Assembly: GCF_000717995.1 (NCBI RefSeq)
Contig: NZ_JODM01000025.1
Coordinates: 124,001-188,000, forward strand
Direction of reading: 5' to 3'
Source: Streptomyces violaceorubidus
GTDB lineage: Bacteria > Actinomycetota > Actinomycetes > Streptomycetales > Streptomycetaceae
DNA: 64,000 nt
In this document: piece by piece, positions 8,877 through 18,350 of the stretch
How positions within the stretch are numbered: the first letter of the stretch is position 1
Layout of the letters: each line of letters opens with the position of its first letter
Notes under the pieces: generated by a model
What the model was told of the DNA's origin: nothing
Seen by the model: the letters and a program-made list of their open reading frames with translations, nothing else
The model's database searches: none
Translations under genes and position numbers: made by a program

Positions 8877-10070
8877 TCAGTAGCCGAAGTCCTGCGTCCA
8901 CCAAGGGCCGCCGGAGCCGAAGTGGACACCGACACCCAGGGTCTTGAAGTCGCAGTTCAGGATGTTGGCGCGGTGGTCGGGGCTGTTCATCCAGGCGTCC
9001 ATCACGGCCTGGGCGTCCGCCTGGCCGCGGGCTATGTTCTCGCCCCCGAGACCGGATATGCCGGCCGCCGCCGCCCGGTCCCAGGGGGTGGCGCCGCCGG
9101 GGTCGGTGTGGTCGAAGAAGCCCTGGGTCGCCATGGCCTCGCTGAAGTCCTCGGCCAGTTCGCGCAGGGCGCTGTTCGCGGCCACCGGGGTGCAGCCCAC
9201 CTTGGCCCGTTCGTCGTTGACCAGCTTGAGCACCTGCGCCTCGGCGACGGCCTGCTCGGAGACGGCGGCGGGCGCGCTGGGCTTCGTGGGCTGCCCGGTC
9301 GCCGGGCGCGAGGGCGTGGGCTTCGGTGTGGTGCTCGGCGTCGTCTTCGGCTTCTTGGTCTTCGACGGTGTCCCGGCCGGGGCGGCGGGCCTGGTAGCGG
9401 GGGCCGAGGCGGAGGGGGAGGCCGAGGACGGCGAGGAGGACGGGGAGTCCTTCGCGGCCTCTTCCTTCGAAGGGGACGGGGCGGACCGGGAGGGCGAGGA
9501 GGAGGAGCGATCGGCGCCGCGGCTCGTGGCGGCGTCGTCGCCCCGGCCGGTGTCGGCGCTGCCCGAGGTGCCGCCCTGCTGGGACGGGCTGTTCGTCGGG
9601 ACGTCCTGGGCGTGCACCTGGTCGCCGCCGCCGGCGCCGCCCATCCGGTAGTTGTCGAGGCCGGGTACGACGCCCGTGGCCACCGCCACCGTTCCGATGG
9701 CGACCGCGGCGGACACGCCGAGCAGACCGGCGCGGACCGGCGTGGCCGCCTTCCTGCGACGGCGACGGCGCCCTCCGCCGGGCTGCGAGCCGCCGTCGGG
9801 CGTGTATCCGCCCGCGGGGAAGGCGACGGTGCGGCCGGCCTGCGGACCCTCGCCGTCCTGGCCCTCCGCGAACAGGTACGCGTCGCTCTTGGCACGGGCC
9901 TCGGCGTAGGCCTCGGGATTCAGATAGGGGGCGATCCCCATCGTGGGGGCCTTGTCGGCGGCCGGCGCCTGAGGGTCGTGGCCCCGTCCCGTCGTACCGT
10001 CCGTCTGACGGCCTTGTGCGGCGCGGCCCGTGGCGGCGCGGCCGGCGGCGGAGCGTCGGTGGCGTCCCAT
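8877..10070 (-). CDS. CAP/SCP-domain membrane-anchored exported protein
   Basis: This 397-residue protein has a charged cytoplasmic N-terminus of about 110 residues with an RRRRRR run. A single membrane segment follows (GLLGVSAAVAIGTVAVATGV), then a Ser/Pro/Thr/Lys-rich linker of about 140 residues, and a C-terminal CAP/SCP domain (VAEAQVLKLVNDERAKVGC to WTQDFGY). The CAP signatures FFDHTDPGG, GENIARG, and the helix with NSPDHRANILN are present. CAP proteins are secreted; bacterial members have poorly known roles at the cell surface. The topology (N-in, CAP domain outside) is inferred. It is divergent from acyP. Confidence 0.88.
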   Translation of the reverse strand: MGRHRRSAAGRAATGRAAQGRQTDGTTGRGHDPQAPAADKAPTMGIAPYLNPEAYAEARAKSDAYLFAEGQDGEGPQAGRTVAFPAGGYTPDGGSQPGGGRRRRRRKAATPVRAGLLGVSAAVAIGTVAVATGVVPGLDNYRMGGAGGGDQVHAQDVPTNSPSQQGGTSGSADTGRGDDAATSRGADRSSSSPSRSAPSPSKEEAAKDSPSSSPSSASPSASAPATRPAAPAGTPSKTKKPKTTPSTTPKPTPSRPATGQPTKPSAPAAVSEQAVAEAQVLKLVNDERAKVGCTPVAANSALRELAEDFSEAMATQGFFDHTDPGGATPWDRAAAAGISGLGGENIARGQADAQAVMDAWMNSPDHRANILNCDFKTLGVGVHFGSGGPWWTQDFGY

Positions 10071-10144
10071 GTCCTGGCCTTCCTCGTCCTCGTCCTCGCG
10101 CGCCGGGCGTGCCCTCGCGGTCGACTGTGCTCACGATCAATACG

Positions 10145-10181
10145 GAACTCACACGATTGAGTGAGTTTCAAGTGAGATTCA
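10145..10181. repeat. candidate operator: tandem 11-mers plus inverted repeat
   Basis: Two adjacent copies of an 11-nt unit (AGTGAGTTTCA and AGTGAGATTCA) occupy 10160-10181. An inverted partner, GAACTCAC, lies at 10145-10152. The cluster is in the divergent gap between the CAP-domain gene and acyP, suggesting a regulator binding site. Confidence 0.5.
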
Positions 10182-10255
10182 CTGGATCGGGACGGTACCG
10201 CATGGCGCCAGGGGCTGAAGTGTCCAGCGAGACATTGACTGGTTAGGTTGCAGTC

Positions 10256-10537
10256 ATGAGCGAGGATGTACGACTGGTCGCGTGGGTGCGCGGACAGGTC
10301 CAGGGCGTGGGTTTCCGCTGGTTCACGCGGGCGAGGGCGCTGGAACTCGGCGGGATGAGTGGTTTTGCTCTCAATTTGGGCGACGGCCGTGTGCAGGTCG
10401 TCGCGGAGGGCCCGCGCGAGCGCTGCGAGGGCCTGCTCGAGTGGCTGCGCGGTGACGACACGCCCGGACGCGTGGACGGAGTCACCGAGATCTGGGACAC
10501 ACCCCGCGGGGGCTACGAGGGCTTCGCCATCCGCTGA
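10256..10537 (+). CDS. acyP: acylphosphatase
   Basis: Acylphosphatase hydrolyses the carboxyl-phosphate bond of acyl phosphates. The 93-residue product has the family signature [16 protein letters not shown] with catalytic Arg21, and the conserved Asn40 in LNLGDGRV. The length is typical. The gene stands alone: the divergent CAP gene is upstream, and a 380-nt gap separates it from the next gene. Confidence 0.95.
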   Translation: MSEDVRLVAWVRGQVQGVGFRWFTRARALELGGMSGFALNLGDGRVQVVAEGPRERCEGLLEWLRGDDTPGRVDGVTEIWDTPRGGYEGFAIR

Positions 10538-10916
10538 CGGCCCGCCGCGCGAGGCCCTCCGAACCCCGGGGGCGGCGCTCCCCACAGGGGTGGTCCGGGC
10601 GAAAACCGGCAGGTGGTTGCCAAGGGAGGCCGCTCGTGGCAGGCTCCGCACGCAGAATGATCGCCACGCCCCCAGGGGCCCGCAGGAGTCGCAGCGTCGC
10701 CGCTTCCCGGCCGCATGCCCCCGGGCGCCCGCCAATACGGGGCGTGATCGTGTTGACCGTCAAACTTTTTGGTGAGACGCTGAAAGCCCCGCGCACCTTA
10801 GCTGTTTGGCATGGTTGAACGGCAGTAAAAACTCCAAAGTGCCAAGCACCGCGGGTGCGATCCCCTGACGACCCACACCGCTTCGGTCGGTCACTCATTG
10901 TGGAGGACCATCCATC
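10538..10916. other. gene-free interval between acyP and the small coiled-coil gene
   Basis: The first 200 bases are GC-rich and have no convincing frame. From about 10745 the composition becomes AT-richer, with a -35-like TTGACC at 10753-10758 and poly-T and poly-A runs nearby, so a promoter for the 10917 gene is likely in this part. I could not match a clean -10 hexamer. Confidence 0.5.
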
Positions 10917-11129
10917 ATGGCAAAGGCGCTTCTCGGTTACGTCGGCGGCTCCGACCCGCGACTCCTCGCCGAGATGCGACGGCTCCAGCAGCGCGTCCAG
11001 GACCTGGAATCCGAGCTCGGACGAATCCAGGCGGAGAAGGACGCGCTGGCGGCTGCCGCTTCTCACGACAGGATCATGGAGAGCATGGAGAGCGTTGACG
11101 CACACCAGGCGGAGCCTGCGCTCACCTGA
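10917..11129 (+). CDS. small coiled-coil protein of unknown function
   Basis: This 70-residue protein starts MAKALLGYVGGSDPRLLAEM and continues with a heptad-rich segment RRLQQRVQDLESELGRIQAE, a short coiled coil. The tail is Met/Glu-rich and unstructured. A ribosome binding site (TGGAGGACC) precedes the ATG by about 10 nt, and a near-perfect terminator follows 75 nt after the stop, so the gene is its own transcription unit. I recall similar short proteins beside smc in other Streptomyces, but no function is known to me. No membrane segment is present. Confidence 0.8.
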   Translation: MAKALLGYVGGSDPRLLAEMRRLQQRVQDLESELGRIQAEKDALAAAASHDRIMESMESVDAHQAEPALT

Positions 11130-11205
11130 TCACTGCATCGCCGCACCACGGCACAGCAGCAGTGGTCGGGCCCGCCCGTACAACCGCTCAGGTGTCAGAG
11201 TCTGC

Positions 11206-11235
11206 AAGGGACGCTTCGGCGTCCCTTCTTTCTTT
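11206..11235 (+). terminator. intrinsic terminator with U-rich tail
   Basis: A perfect 9-bp stem (AAGGGACGC with GCGTCCCTT) closes a TTCG tetraloop and is followed by CTTTCTTT. This is a textbook intrinsic terminator, unusual in this GC-rich background. It ends the small coiled-coil gene and insulates smc. Confidence 0.92.
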
Positions 11236-11394
11236 CCGGCCCCCCGTCCCGCCCGCGTCGCCCGCCGTGTGTCCGTCCCCGCGCAACCTTTCACCCTCTT
11301 CAACGTCTGATGTGCCCTGCACGTTCACCGGTGAAACCGCGGCGGTTCACCGGTTCATGGAGTGAGACGGCACCGAAAGGTAGAGTCCGACGGC

Positions 11395-14300
11395 GTGCAC
11401 CTGAAGGCCCTGACCCTGCGCGGGTTCAAGTCGTTCGCCTCGGCGACCACGCTCCGGTTCGAACCGGGCATCACCTGCGTCGTCGGCCCCAACGGCTCGG
11501 GCAAGTCCAACGTCGTCGACGCGCTCAGCTGGGTCATGGGCGAACAGGGCGCCAAGTCGCTGCGCGGCGGCAAGATGGAGGACGTCATCTTCGCCGGCAC
11601 CACCGGCCGCCCACCGCTCGGCCGCGCCGAGGTGTCGCTGACCATCGACAACTCCGACGGTGCCCTGCCCATCGAGTACGCCGAGGTCACCATCACGCGG
11701 ATCATGTTCCGCAACGGCGGCAGCGAGTACCAGATCAACGGTGACACCTGCCGCCTCCTCGACATCCAGGAGCTGCTCTCCGACTCCGGCATCGGCCGCG
11801 AGATGCACGTCATCGTCGGGCAGGGCCAGCTCGACTCCGTCCTGCACGCCGACCCGATGGGACGCCGGGCCTTCATCGAGGAGGCCGCCGGCGTCCTCAA
11901 GCACCGCAAGCGCAAGGAGAAGGCGCTCAGGAAACTGGACGCGATGCAGGCCAACCTCGCCCGTGTCCAGGACCTCACCGACGAGCTGCGGCGCCAGCTC
12001 AAGCCCCTCGGCCGGCAGGCGGCGGTCGCCCGCAGGGCCGCCGTCATCCAGGCCGACCTCCGGGACGCCCGGCTGCGGCTCCTCGCCGACGAGCTGGTGC
12101 GGATGCGCGAGGCGCTCCAGGCCGAGATCGCCGACGAGGCCGCACTCAAGGAACGCAAGGAGTCCGCCGAGCAGGAGCTGGGCCGCGCGCTGCGCCGCGA
12201 GGCGGACCTGGAGGACGAGGTGCGCCGCCTCACCCCGCGCCTCCAGCGCGCCCAGCAGACCTGGTACGAGCTGTCCCAGCTCGCCGAACGCGTGCGCGGC
12301 ACCATCTCGCTGGCCGACGCCCGCGTGAAGAGCGCCACCTCCGCCCCGCCCGAGGAACGCCGGGGCCGCGACCCGGAGGAGCTGGAGCGCGAGGCCGCCC
12401 GCGTCCGAGAGCAGGAGGCGGAACTGGAGGCGGCCCTGGAGGCGGCCGAACACGCCCTGGAGGACACGGTCGCCCACCGCGCCGACCTCGAACGCGAACT
12501 GGCCGTGGAGGAGCGCCGCCTCAAGGACGCGGCCCGCGCGATCGCCGACCGCCGTGAGGGCCTGGCCCGGCTGAGCGGCCAGGTCGGCGCCGCCCGGTCC
12601 CGAGCCGCCTCCGCCCAGGCCGAGATCGAGCGGCTGGCCGAAGCCCGCGACGAGTCGCGGGAGCGCGCCGCCGCCGCCCAGGAGGAGTACGAGACCCTCC
12701 GGGCCGAGGTCGACGGGCTCGACGCCGACGACCAGGAACTCGCCGAGCGGCACGAGAGCGCCAAGCGGCGGCTGACCGATGCGGAGGCCGCCCTCGGCGC
12801 CGCCCGCGAGGCGGCCACCGCGGCCGAACGCGAACGCGCGGCCACGCAGGCCCGCCACGAGGCCCTCGCGCTCGGCCTGCGCCGCAAGGACGGCACCGGC
12901 GCCCTGCTCGCCGCCAGGGACCGGCTCACCGGCCTGCTCGGCCCCGCCGCCGGGCTCCTCACCGTGACGCCGGGCCACGAGGCCGCCCTGGCCACCGCCT
13001 TCGGTGCCGCCGCCGACGCCCTGGCCGTGACCTCCCCGTCGGCCGCCGCCGACGCCATCCGCCTGCTGCGCAAGCAGGACGCGGGCCGGGCCGCCCTGCT
13101 GCTCGCCGGCGCCCCGGACGACGTACCGCGCGAGACCCGCCACGACGGACCTCCGTACGCGGCCGACCTGGTGCACGGGCCGGCGGACCTCATGCCCGCC
13201 GTACGGCGGCTGCTGCGGGGGATCGTCGTCGTGGCCACCCTGGAGGACGCCGAGGACCTCGTCTACGCCCGCCCCGGGCTGACCGCCGTCACCGCCGAGG
13301 GCGACCTGCTGGGCGCCCACTTCGCGCAGGGCGGGTCCGCCGGGGCGCCCAGCCTCCTGGAGGTGCAGGCGTCCGTGGACCAGGCCGCCGCCGAGCTGGC
13401 GGAGCTGGGCGTGCGGTGCGAGGAACTGGCGGCGGCGCAGGACGCGGCCGCCGCACGGCGCCGGGAGTCGGCGGCGCTCGTCGAGGAGCTGGGGGAGCGG
13501 CGCCGGGCCGCCGACCGGGAGAAGTCGTCCGTCGCCCAGCAGCTGGGCCGGCTGGCGGGCCAGGCGCGCGGCGCCGCCGGTGAGGCGGAACGGTCCGCCG
13601 CGGCGGCCGAGCGGGCTCAGCAGGCCCTGGACAAGGCGCTGATGGAGGTCGAGGAACTGGCCGAGCGGCTCGCCGTCGCGGAGGAACTGCCGGTCGAGGA
13701 GGAGCCCGACACCTCGGCACGCGACCGGCTCGCCGCCGACGGCGCCAACGCGCGCCAGACCGAGATGGAGGCCCGACTCCAGGTCCGTACCCACGAGGAG
13801 CGGGTCAAGGGGCTGGCCGGACGGGCCGACTCCCTGGACCGGGCCGCCCGCGCCGAACGCGAGGCACGCGCGCGTGCCGAGCAGCGCAGGGCCAGGCTGC
13901 GGCACGAGGCGGCCGTCGCCGAGGCGGTGGCCACGGGTGCCCGGCAGCTGCTCGCGCACGTCGAGGTCTCGTTGACCCGCGCCGAGGGGGAACGCACCCT
14001 CGCCGAGGCGGCCAAGGCTCGGCGCGAGCAGGAACTGACCGCCGCGCGCACCGCCGGGCGCGACCTCAAGGCGGAGCTGGACAAGTTGACGGATTCAGTT
14101 CACCGGGGCGAGGTACTCGGCGCCGAGAAGCGGCTGCGCATCGAGCAGCTGGAGACCAAGGCGCTGGAGGAACTCGGTGTGGAACCGGCGGGACTCGCGG
14201 CCGAGTACGGCCCCCATCAAGAGGTGCCGCCCTCGCCCCCCGCCGAGGGCGAGGTGCTCCCCGACGATCCGGAACACCCGCGCCACCGCCCGCGCCCCTT

Positions 14301-14949
14301 CGTCCGCTCCGAGCAGGAGAAGCGGCTGAAGGCCGCCGAGCGCGCCTACCAGCAGCTCGGCAAGGTCAACCCGCTGGCCCTGGAGGAGTTCGCGGCGCTG
14401 GAGGAGCGGCACCAGTTCCTCAGCGAGCAGCTGGAGGACCTGAAGAAGACCCGCGCCGACCTGCTCCAGGTCGTCAAGGAGGTCGACGAGCGCGTCGAGC
14501 AGGTCTTCACCGAGGCCTTCCGGGACACCGCCCGGGAGTTCGAGGGCGTCTTCAGCCGGCTCTTCCCGGGTGGTGAGGGGCGGCTGATCCTGACCGACCC
14601 CGACAACATGCTCACCACGGGCGTGGACGTCGAGGCCCGGCCGCCGGGCAAGAAGGTCAAGCGGCTCTCGTTGCTCTCCGGCGGGGAGCGCTCGCTGACC
14701 GCGGTGGCGATGCTGGTGTCGATCTTCAAGGCCCGGCCGAGCCCGTTCTACGTGATGGACGAGGTTGAGGCGGCCCTTGACGACACCAACCTGCAGCGGC
14801 TGATCCGGATCATGCAGGAGCTGCAGGAGGCCTCGCAGCTGATCGTCATCACGCACCAGAAGCGCACGATGGAGGTCGCCGACGCGCTCTACGGCGTATC
14901 CATGCAGGGCGACGGTGTGTCGAAGGTCATCAGCCAGCGGCTCCGGTAG
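11395..14949 (+). CDS. smc: chromosome segregation protein SMC
   Basis: SMC is the condensin-like ATPase that compacts and segregates chromosomes, which in Streptomyces matters most during sporulation. The 1184-residue product has the N-terminal Walker A GPNGSGKSN near residue 31. Two long Ala/Glu/Arg coiled-coil arms flank a hinge that begins near residue 500 (GTGALLAARDRLTGLLGPAAG). The C-terminal ATPase half has LSGGERSLTAVAML near 1095 and the Walker B YVMDEVEAALDD near 1120. I used GTG 11395 (HLKALTLRGFKSF); this gives the normal family length, while GTG 11362 would add 11 residues. kleisin genes (scpA/B) are not in the window. Confidence 0.96.
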   Translation: MHLKALTLRGFKSFASATTLRFEPGITCVVGPNGSGKSNVVDALSWVMGEQGAKSLRGGKMEDVIFAGTTGRPPLGRAEVSLTIDNSDGALPIEYAEVTITRIMFRNGGSEYQINGDTCRLLDIQELLSDSGIGREMHVIVGQGQLDSVLHADPMGRRAFIEEAAGVLKHRKRKEKALRKLDAMQANLARVQDLTDELRRQLKPLGRQAAVARRAAVIQADLRDARLRLLADELVRMREALQAEIADEAALKERKESAEQELGRALRREADLEDEVRRLTPRLQRAQQTWYELSQLAERVRGTISLADARVKSATSAPPEERRGRDPEELEREAARVREQEAELEAALEAAEHALEDTVAHRADLERELAVEERRLKDAARAIADRREGLARLSGQVGAARSRAASAQAEIERLAEARDESRERAAAAQEEYETLRAEVDGLDADDQELAERHESAKRRLTDAEAALGAAREAATAAERERAATQARHEALALGLRRKDGTGALLAARDRLTGLLGPAAGLLTVTPGHEAALATAFGAAADALAVTSPSAAADAIRLLRKQDAGRAALLLAGAPDDVPRETRHDGPPYAADLVHGPADLMPAVRRLLRGIVVVATLEDAEDLVYARPGLTAVTAEGDLLGAHFAQGGSAGAPSLLEVQASVDQAAAELAELGVRCEELAAAQDAAAARRRESAALVEELGERRRAADREKSSVAQQLGRLAGQARGAAGEAERSAAAAERAQQALDKALMEVEELAERLAVAEELPVEEEPDTSARDRLAADGANARQTEMEARLQVRTHEERVKGLAGRADSLDRAARAEREARARAEQRRARLRHEAAVAEAVATGARQLLAHVEVSLTRAEGERTLAEAAKARREQELTAARTAGRDLKAELDKLTDSVHRGEVLGAEKRLRIEQLETKALEELGVEPAGLAAEYGPHQEVPPSPPAEGEVLPDDPEHPRHRPRPFVRSEQEKRLKAAERAYQQLGKVNPLALEEFAALEERHQFLSEQLEDLKKTRADLLQVVKEVDERVEQVFTEAFRDTAREFEGVFSRLFPGGEGRLILTDPDNMLTTGVDVEARPPGKKVKRLSLLSGGERSLTAVAMLVSIFKARPSPFYVMDEVEAALDDTNLQRLIRIMQELQEASQLIVITHQKRTMEVADALYGVSMQGDGVSKVISQRLR

Positions 14950-15034
14950 TTCCGACCTTCCAAAATTTCAACTCTTGAACGATTAGCCTGCCTTGGCCCC
15001 CTTTCGTGTCCTAAAAGTCACAACTGCCACCCTA

Positions 15035-15062
15035 TTGACTTCAGAACTTGAAGGCATAGTCT
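15035..15062 (+). promoter_or_regulatory. candidate housekeeping promoter of glcP
   Basis: TTGACT at 15035-15040 and TAGTCT at 15057-15062 are separated by 16 nt, in an AT-rich stretch unlike its surroundings. This fits a principal-sigma promoter driving the sugar permease about 90 nt downstream. Confidence 0.65.
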
Positions 15063-15088
15063 CTGCAGCGTTGCTTTTACCTTCAGGT

Positions 15089-15111
15089 CCCTTCGGTGAC
15101 ACCTCGAAGGG
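15089..15111 (+). repeat. inverted repeat in the glcP leader
   Basis: CCCTTCG (15089-15095) and CGAAGGG (15105-15111) form a 7-bp inverted repeat with a 9-nt loop. It lies between the candidate promoter and the start codon and could be an operator or an mRNA hairpin. Confidence 0.5.
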
Positions 15112-15153
15112 TGAACCGTCCCGGCAGCGTTGCCGGTAGCCCGAGGAGTACAC

Positions 15154-16572
15154 GTGGCCAGCACATCGCAGGCGTCCAGTCCAGGAGCCGGGACGGCTCA
15201 TCCCGATCATCTCGGGCATGTCATCTTCATCGCGGCGGCGGCCGCGATGGGCGGTTTCCTGTTCGGCTACGACAGTTCTGTGATCAATGGTGCGGTCGAG
15301 GCGATCCGGGACCGTTACGACGTCGGTTCGGCGGTGCTGGCGCAGGTCATCGCGGTCGCGTTGATCGGCTGTGCGATCGGGGCGGCGACCGCGGGCCGGA
15401 TCGCGGACCGGATCGGCCGGATCCGGTGCATGCAGATCGCGGCGGTCCTGTTCACCGTCAGTGCCGTCGGTTCCGCCCTGCCGTTCGCGCTGTGGGACCT
15501 GGCAATGTGGCGTGTCATCGGCGGGTTCGCGATCGGCATGGCCTCGGTGATCGGTCCCGCCTACATCGCCGAGGTGTCCCCGCCCGCCTACCGGGGCCGG
15601 CTCGGTTCCTTCCAGCAGGCCGCGATCGTCATCGGCATCGCCGTGTCCCAGCTGGTCAACTGGGGGCTGCTGAACGCCGCCGGCGGTGACCAGCGCGGTG
15701 AGCTGATGGGCCTGGAGGCCTGGCAGGTCATGCTCGGCGTCATGGTGATTCCGGCGGTCCTGTACGGCCTGCTGTCCTTCGCCATCCCCGAGTCCCCCCG
15801 CTTCCTGATCTCCGTGGGCAAGCGCGAGCGGGCCAAGAAGATCCTCGCGGAGGTCGAGGGCGGGGACGTGGACTTCGACGCCCGCGTCACCGAGATCGAG
15901 CACGCCATGCACCGCGAGGAGAAGTCCTCCTTCAAGGACCTCCTGGGCGGCGGCTTCTTCTTCAAGCCGATCGTCTGGATCGGTATCGGCCTGTCGGTCT
16001 TCCAGCAGTTCGTCGGCATCAACGTCGCGTTCTACTACTCCTCGACGCTGTGGCAGTCGGTCGGCGTCGACCCCACCGATTCCTTCTTCTACTCGTTCAC
16101 GACGTCGATCATCAACATCATCGGCACCGTGATCGCGATGATCTTCGTGGACCGCGTGGGCCGCAAACCGCTCGCCCTGATCGGCTCCGTCGGCATGGTG
16201 ATCGGTCTGGCGCTGGAGGCCTGGGCCTTCTCCTTCCACCTGGTCGACGGCAAGCTCCCGGCCACCCAGGGCTGGGTCGCCCTGATCGCCGCCCACATCT
16301 TCGTCCTCTTCTTCGCCCTCTCCTGGGGCGTGGTCGTCTGGGTCTTCCTCGGCGAGATGTTCCCCAACCGGATCCGCGCCGCCGCCCTGGGCGTGGCCGC
16401 CTCCGCGCAGTGGATCGCCAACTGGGCCATCACCGCGAGCTTCCCCTCGCTGGCCGACTGGAACCTCTCCGGCACCTACGTGATCTACACGGTCTTCGCC
16501 GCCCTCTCCATCCCCTTCGTGCTCAAGTTCGTGAAGGAGACCAAGGGCAAGGCCCTGGAGGAGATGGGCTGA
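15154..16572 (+). CDS. glcP: MFS sugar (glucose) permease, GlcP-like
   Basis: The 472-residue product is a 12-helix major facilitator of the sugar porter subfamily. It has GRIADRIGRIRCM in the helix 2-3 loop, PESPRFLI after helix 6, QQFVGINVAFYYS in helix 7 and DRVGRKPLA in the helix 8-9 loop. In S. coelicolor the closely similar GlcP is the main glucose/proton symporter, and glucose kinase-dependent catabolite repression depends on its activity. The GTG start has GAGGAG six bases upstream. It is followed by a strong bidirectional terminator. Confidence 0.92.
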   Translation: MASTSQASSPGAGTAHPDHLGHVIFIAAAAAMGGFLFGYDSSVINGAVEAIRDRYDVGSAVLAQVIAVALIGCAIGAATAGRIADRIGRIRCMQIAAVLFTVSAVGSALPFALWDLAMWRVIGGFAIGMASVIGPAYIAEVSPPAYRGRLGSFQQAAIVIGIAVSQLVNWGLLNAAGGDQRGELMGLEAWQVMLGVMVIPAVLYGLLSFAIPESPRFLISVGKRERAKKILAEVEGGDVDFDARVTEIEHAMHREEKSSFKDLLGGGFFFKPIVWIGIGLSVFQQFVGINVAFYYSSTLWQSVGVDPTDSFFYSFTTSIINIIGTVIAMIFVDRVGRKPLALIGSVGMVIGLALEAWAFSFHLVDGKLPATQGWVALIAAHIFVLFFALSWGVVVWVFLGEMFPNRIRAAALGVAASAQWIANWAITASFPSLADWNLSGTYVIYTVFAALSIPFVLKFVKETKGKALEEMG

Positions 16573-16633
16573 CCCGCCCGCCCCGAACCCGGGGGGAAGG
16601 GCCAAGTCCCCGCTGCCCCTCTCCCCACACCGT

Positions 16634-16672
16634 CCGCCGCCCCGCCCGGTCACTCTCCGGGCGGGGCGGCGG
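16634..16672. terminator. bidirectional terminator between glcP and the NCS1 permease
   Basis: A perfect 16-bp GC stem (16634-16649 with 16657-16672) with a 7-nt loop lies between the two convergent genes and can serve both. Confidence 0.85.
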
Positions 16673-16717
16673 TGTCGTGGAGCGTGCGCAGGGCCGGAGC
16701 CGCCGCGGGACCCGCGG

Positions 16718-18169
16718 TCAGACGCGCAGGGCCTCGCGCTGTGCGGCCTGCTCCACGGGCGTCGCCGGGGCGACCACCGCGGGCTTCGGCAGGACGGCGT
16801 ACAGCAGGCCGGAGAGGACCACGGTGGCCACCCAGCCGAGCCCGTACTCGCCGATCACGTTGTTCGCCGCGAGGGGGCCGGTGAACCAGTCGGACGAGGT
16901 GAACGTCAGACCGGCGGCCAGGCCCACCGCCCAGGCGACGACGGCGGCGGGGGAGAAGCCGCCGCGGTACCAGTAGGCGCTGGTGCGGCCGGTGTCGGCC
17001 AGGGCCTCGCCGTCGTACTCCCGGCGGCGCAGCATGTCCGCGCCGAACACGCCGACCCACGCGGAGAAGGCCACCGCGAGCAGCGACAGGAAGGCGATGA
17101 ACGAGCCCATGAAGCTGGTCGCCACCAGCATCAGCACGCCGCCGAAGACCAGCGAGATCACGGCGTTCACCGAGACCGCCCAGTGCCGGGGGACCTTGAA
17201 GCCCAGGGTCTGCGCGGTGAAGCCCGCCGAGTACATCGACATCGAGTTGATCAGCAGCATGCCGATCAGCGCGATCAGCAGGTACGGCACGGCGATCCAG
17301 GTCGGCAGGATCTCGCCCAGGAAGGAGACCGGGTCGGCGGCCGAGGCCAGGTCCGGTGTGGAGACCGCCATGACCGCGCCCATCAGCACCATCGGCAGCA
17401 CGACGATCCCCGCACCGCCGACCGTGACGCCCACGATCCCCTTCGAGGAGGCCGTGCGCGGCAGGTACCGCGTGAAGTCCGGAGCGGACGGGATCCAGCT
17501 GACGCCGCCGGCCGCGATCAGGCCCACGCCCGTGATCACCGAGGCCACCGAACCCGCGGGCCGGTCGTACACCGCGGACCAGTCGGTGTCGACGACCAGG
17601 TAGCCCAGCACCAGCACCGAGAAGGCGCCGAAGAGGTACGCCGCGTACTTGTTGCACTTCTGCACGGCGTTGATGCCCAGCCCGGAGATGGCGAACGTCG
17701 CCACGACGAAGGCGAGCAGCGTCACCATGTCCAGCACGCTGTTGGCGCGTATGCCGAACAGGATGTCCAGGACCGTGAGCAGGGCATACGCGCCGGTCAC
17801 GGCGTTGATCGTCTCCCACCCCCAGCGGGCGACCCAGATCAGCGAGCCCGGCAGCAGATTGCCCCGCTGGCCGAACACGGCACGCGACAGCGCCATCCCC
17901 GGAGCGCCGCCCCGCTTGCCCGCGATCCCGATGAGGCCGACCAGGCCGTACGACACGACCGGCGCCGCGGCGGCGACGACCAGGGCCTGCCAGAAGCTGA
18001 GCCGGTACGCCACGACGAGGCTCGCGCCCATCGTGAGCAGCAGCACGCTGATGTTGGCGCCGACCCAGGTCGGGAACAGCTCGCGGGTCCGGGCGGTGCG
18101 CTCGCGGTCGGGCACCTGCTCGATGCCGCGTGTTTCCAGGGCGCCTTCGTTCTCGGCGGTCTTGCTCAT
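16718..18169 (-). CDS. NCS1-family purine/cytosine permease
   Basis: This 483-residue membrane protein has about 12 hydrophobic segments and the NCS1 N-terminal pattern FPTWVGANISVLLLTMGASLV, followed by GKRGGAPGMALSRAVFGQRG and WETINAVTGAYALL. These features match the nucleobase-cation symporter family (cytosine, purine, or related substrates). The substrate cannot be told from sequence; no catabolic gene such as cytosine deaminase is adjacent. It is divergent from ftsY with a 181-nt gap. Confidence 0.88.
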   Translation of the reverse strand: MSKTAENEGALETRGIEQVPDRERTARTRELFPTWVGANISVLLLTMGASLVVAYRLSFWQALVVAAAAPVVSYGLVGLIGIAGKRGGAPGMALSRAVFGQRGNLLPGSLIWVARWGWETINAVTGAYALLTVLDILFGIRANSVLDMVTLLAFVVATFAISGLGINAVQKCNKYAAYLFGAFSVLVLGYLVVDTDWSAVYDRPAGSVASVITGVGLIAAGGVSWIPSAPDFTRYLPRTASSKGIVGVTVGGAGIVVLPMVLMGAVMAVSTPDLASAADPVSFLGEILPTWIAVPYLLIALIGMLLINSMSMYSAGFTAQTLGFKVPRHWAVSVNAVISLVFGGVLMLVATSFMGSFIAFLSLLAVAFSAWVGVFGADMLRRREYDGEALADTGRTSAYWYRGGFSPAAVVAWAVGLAAGLTFTSSDWFTGPLAANNVIGEYGLGWVATVVLSGLLYAVLPKPAVVAPATPVEQAAQREALRV

Positions 18170-18350
18170 GGGGGGTCCGTGCCTCGATCGTGGGGGAGAG
18201 GGGCGGTCGGGACTCTACGCGCGTTGACGCGGCCTCCTCCATCGTACTTTGCTCCGACTCGTTACCTCCAGGGGCCTTTGTCCTTTGTCGGAAACCACGA
18301 GCGTCCGCCGACGGGGGGCCGTGCGGGGGGTCACGCATACTGGACCCGTT

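Noticed and set aside
11161..11205. Possible tRNA-like fold before the smc terminator
   Set aside because: It lacks a T-loop GTTCRANNC and an acceptor stem match.
11347..13959. 870-codon minus-strand frame opposite smc
   Set aside because: It consists of Gly/Leu/Val-rich shadow sequence mirroring the smc coiled coil.
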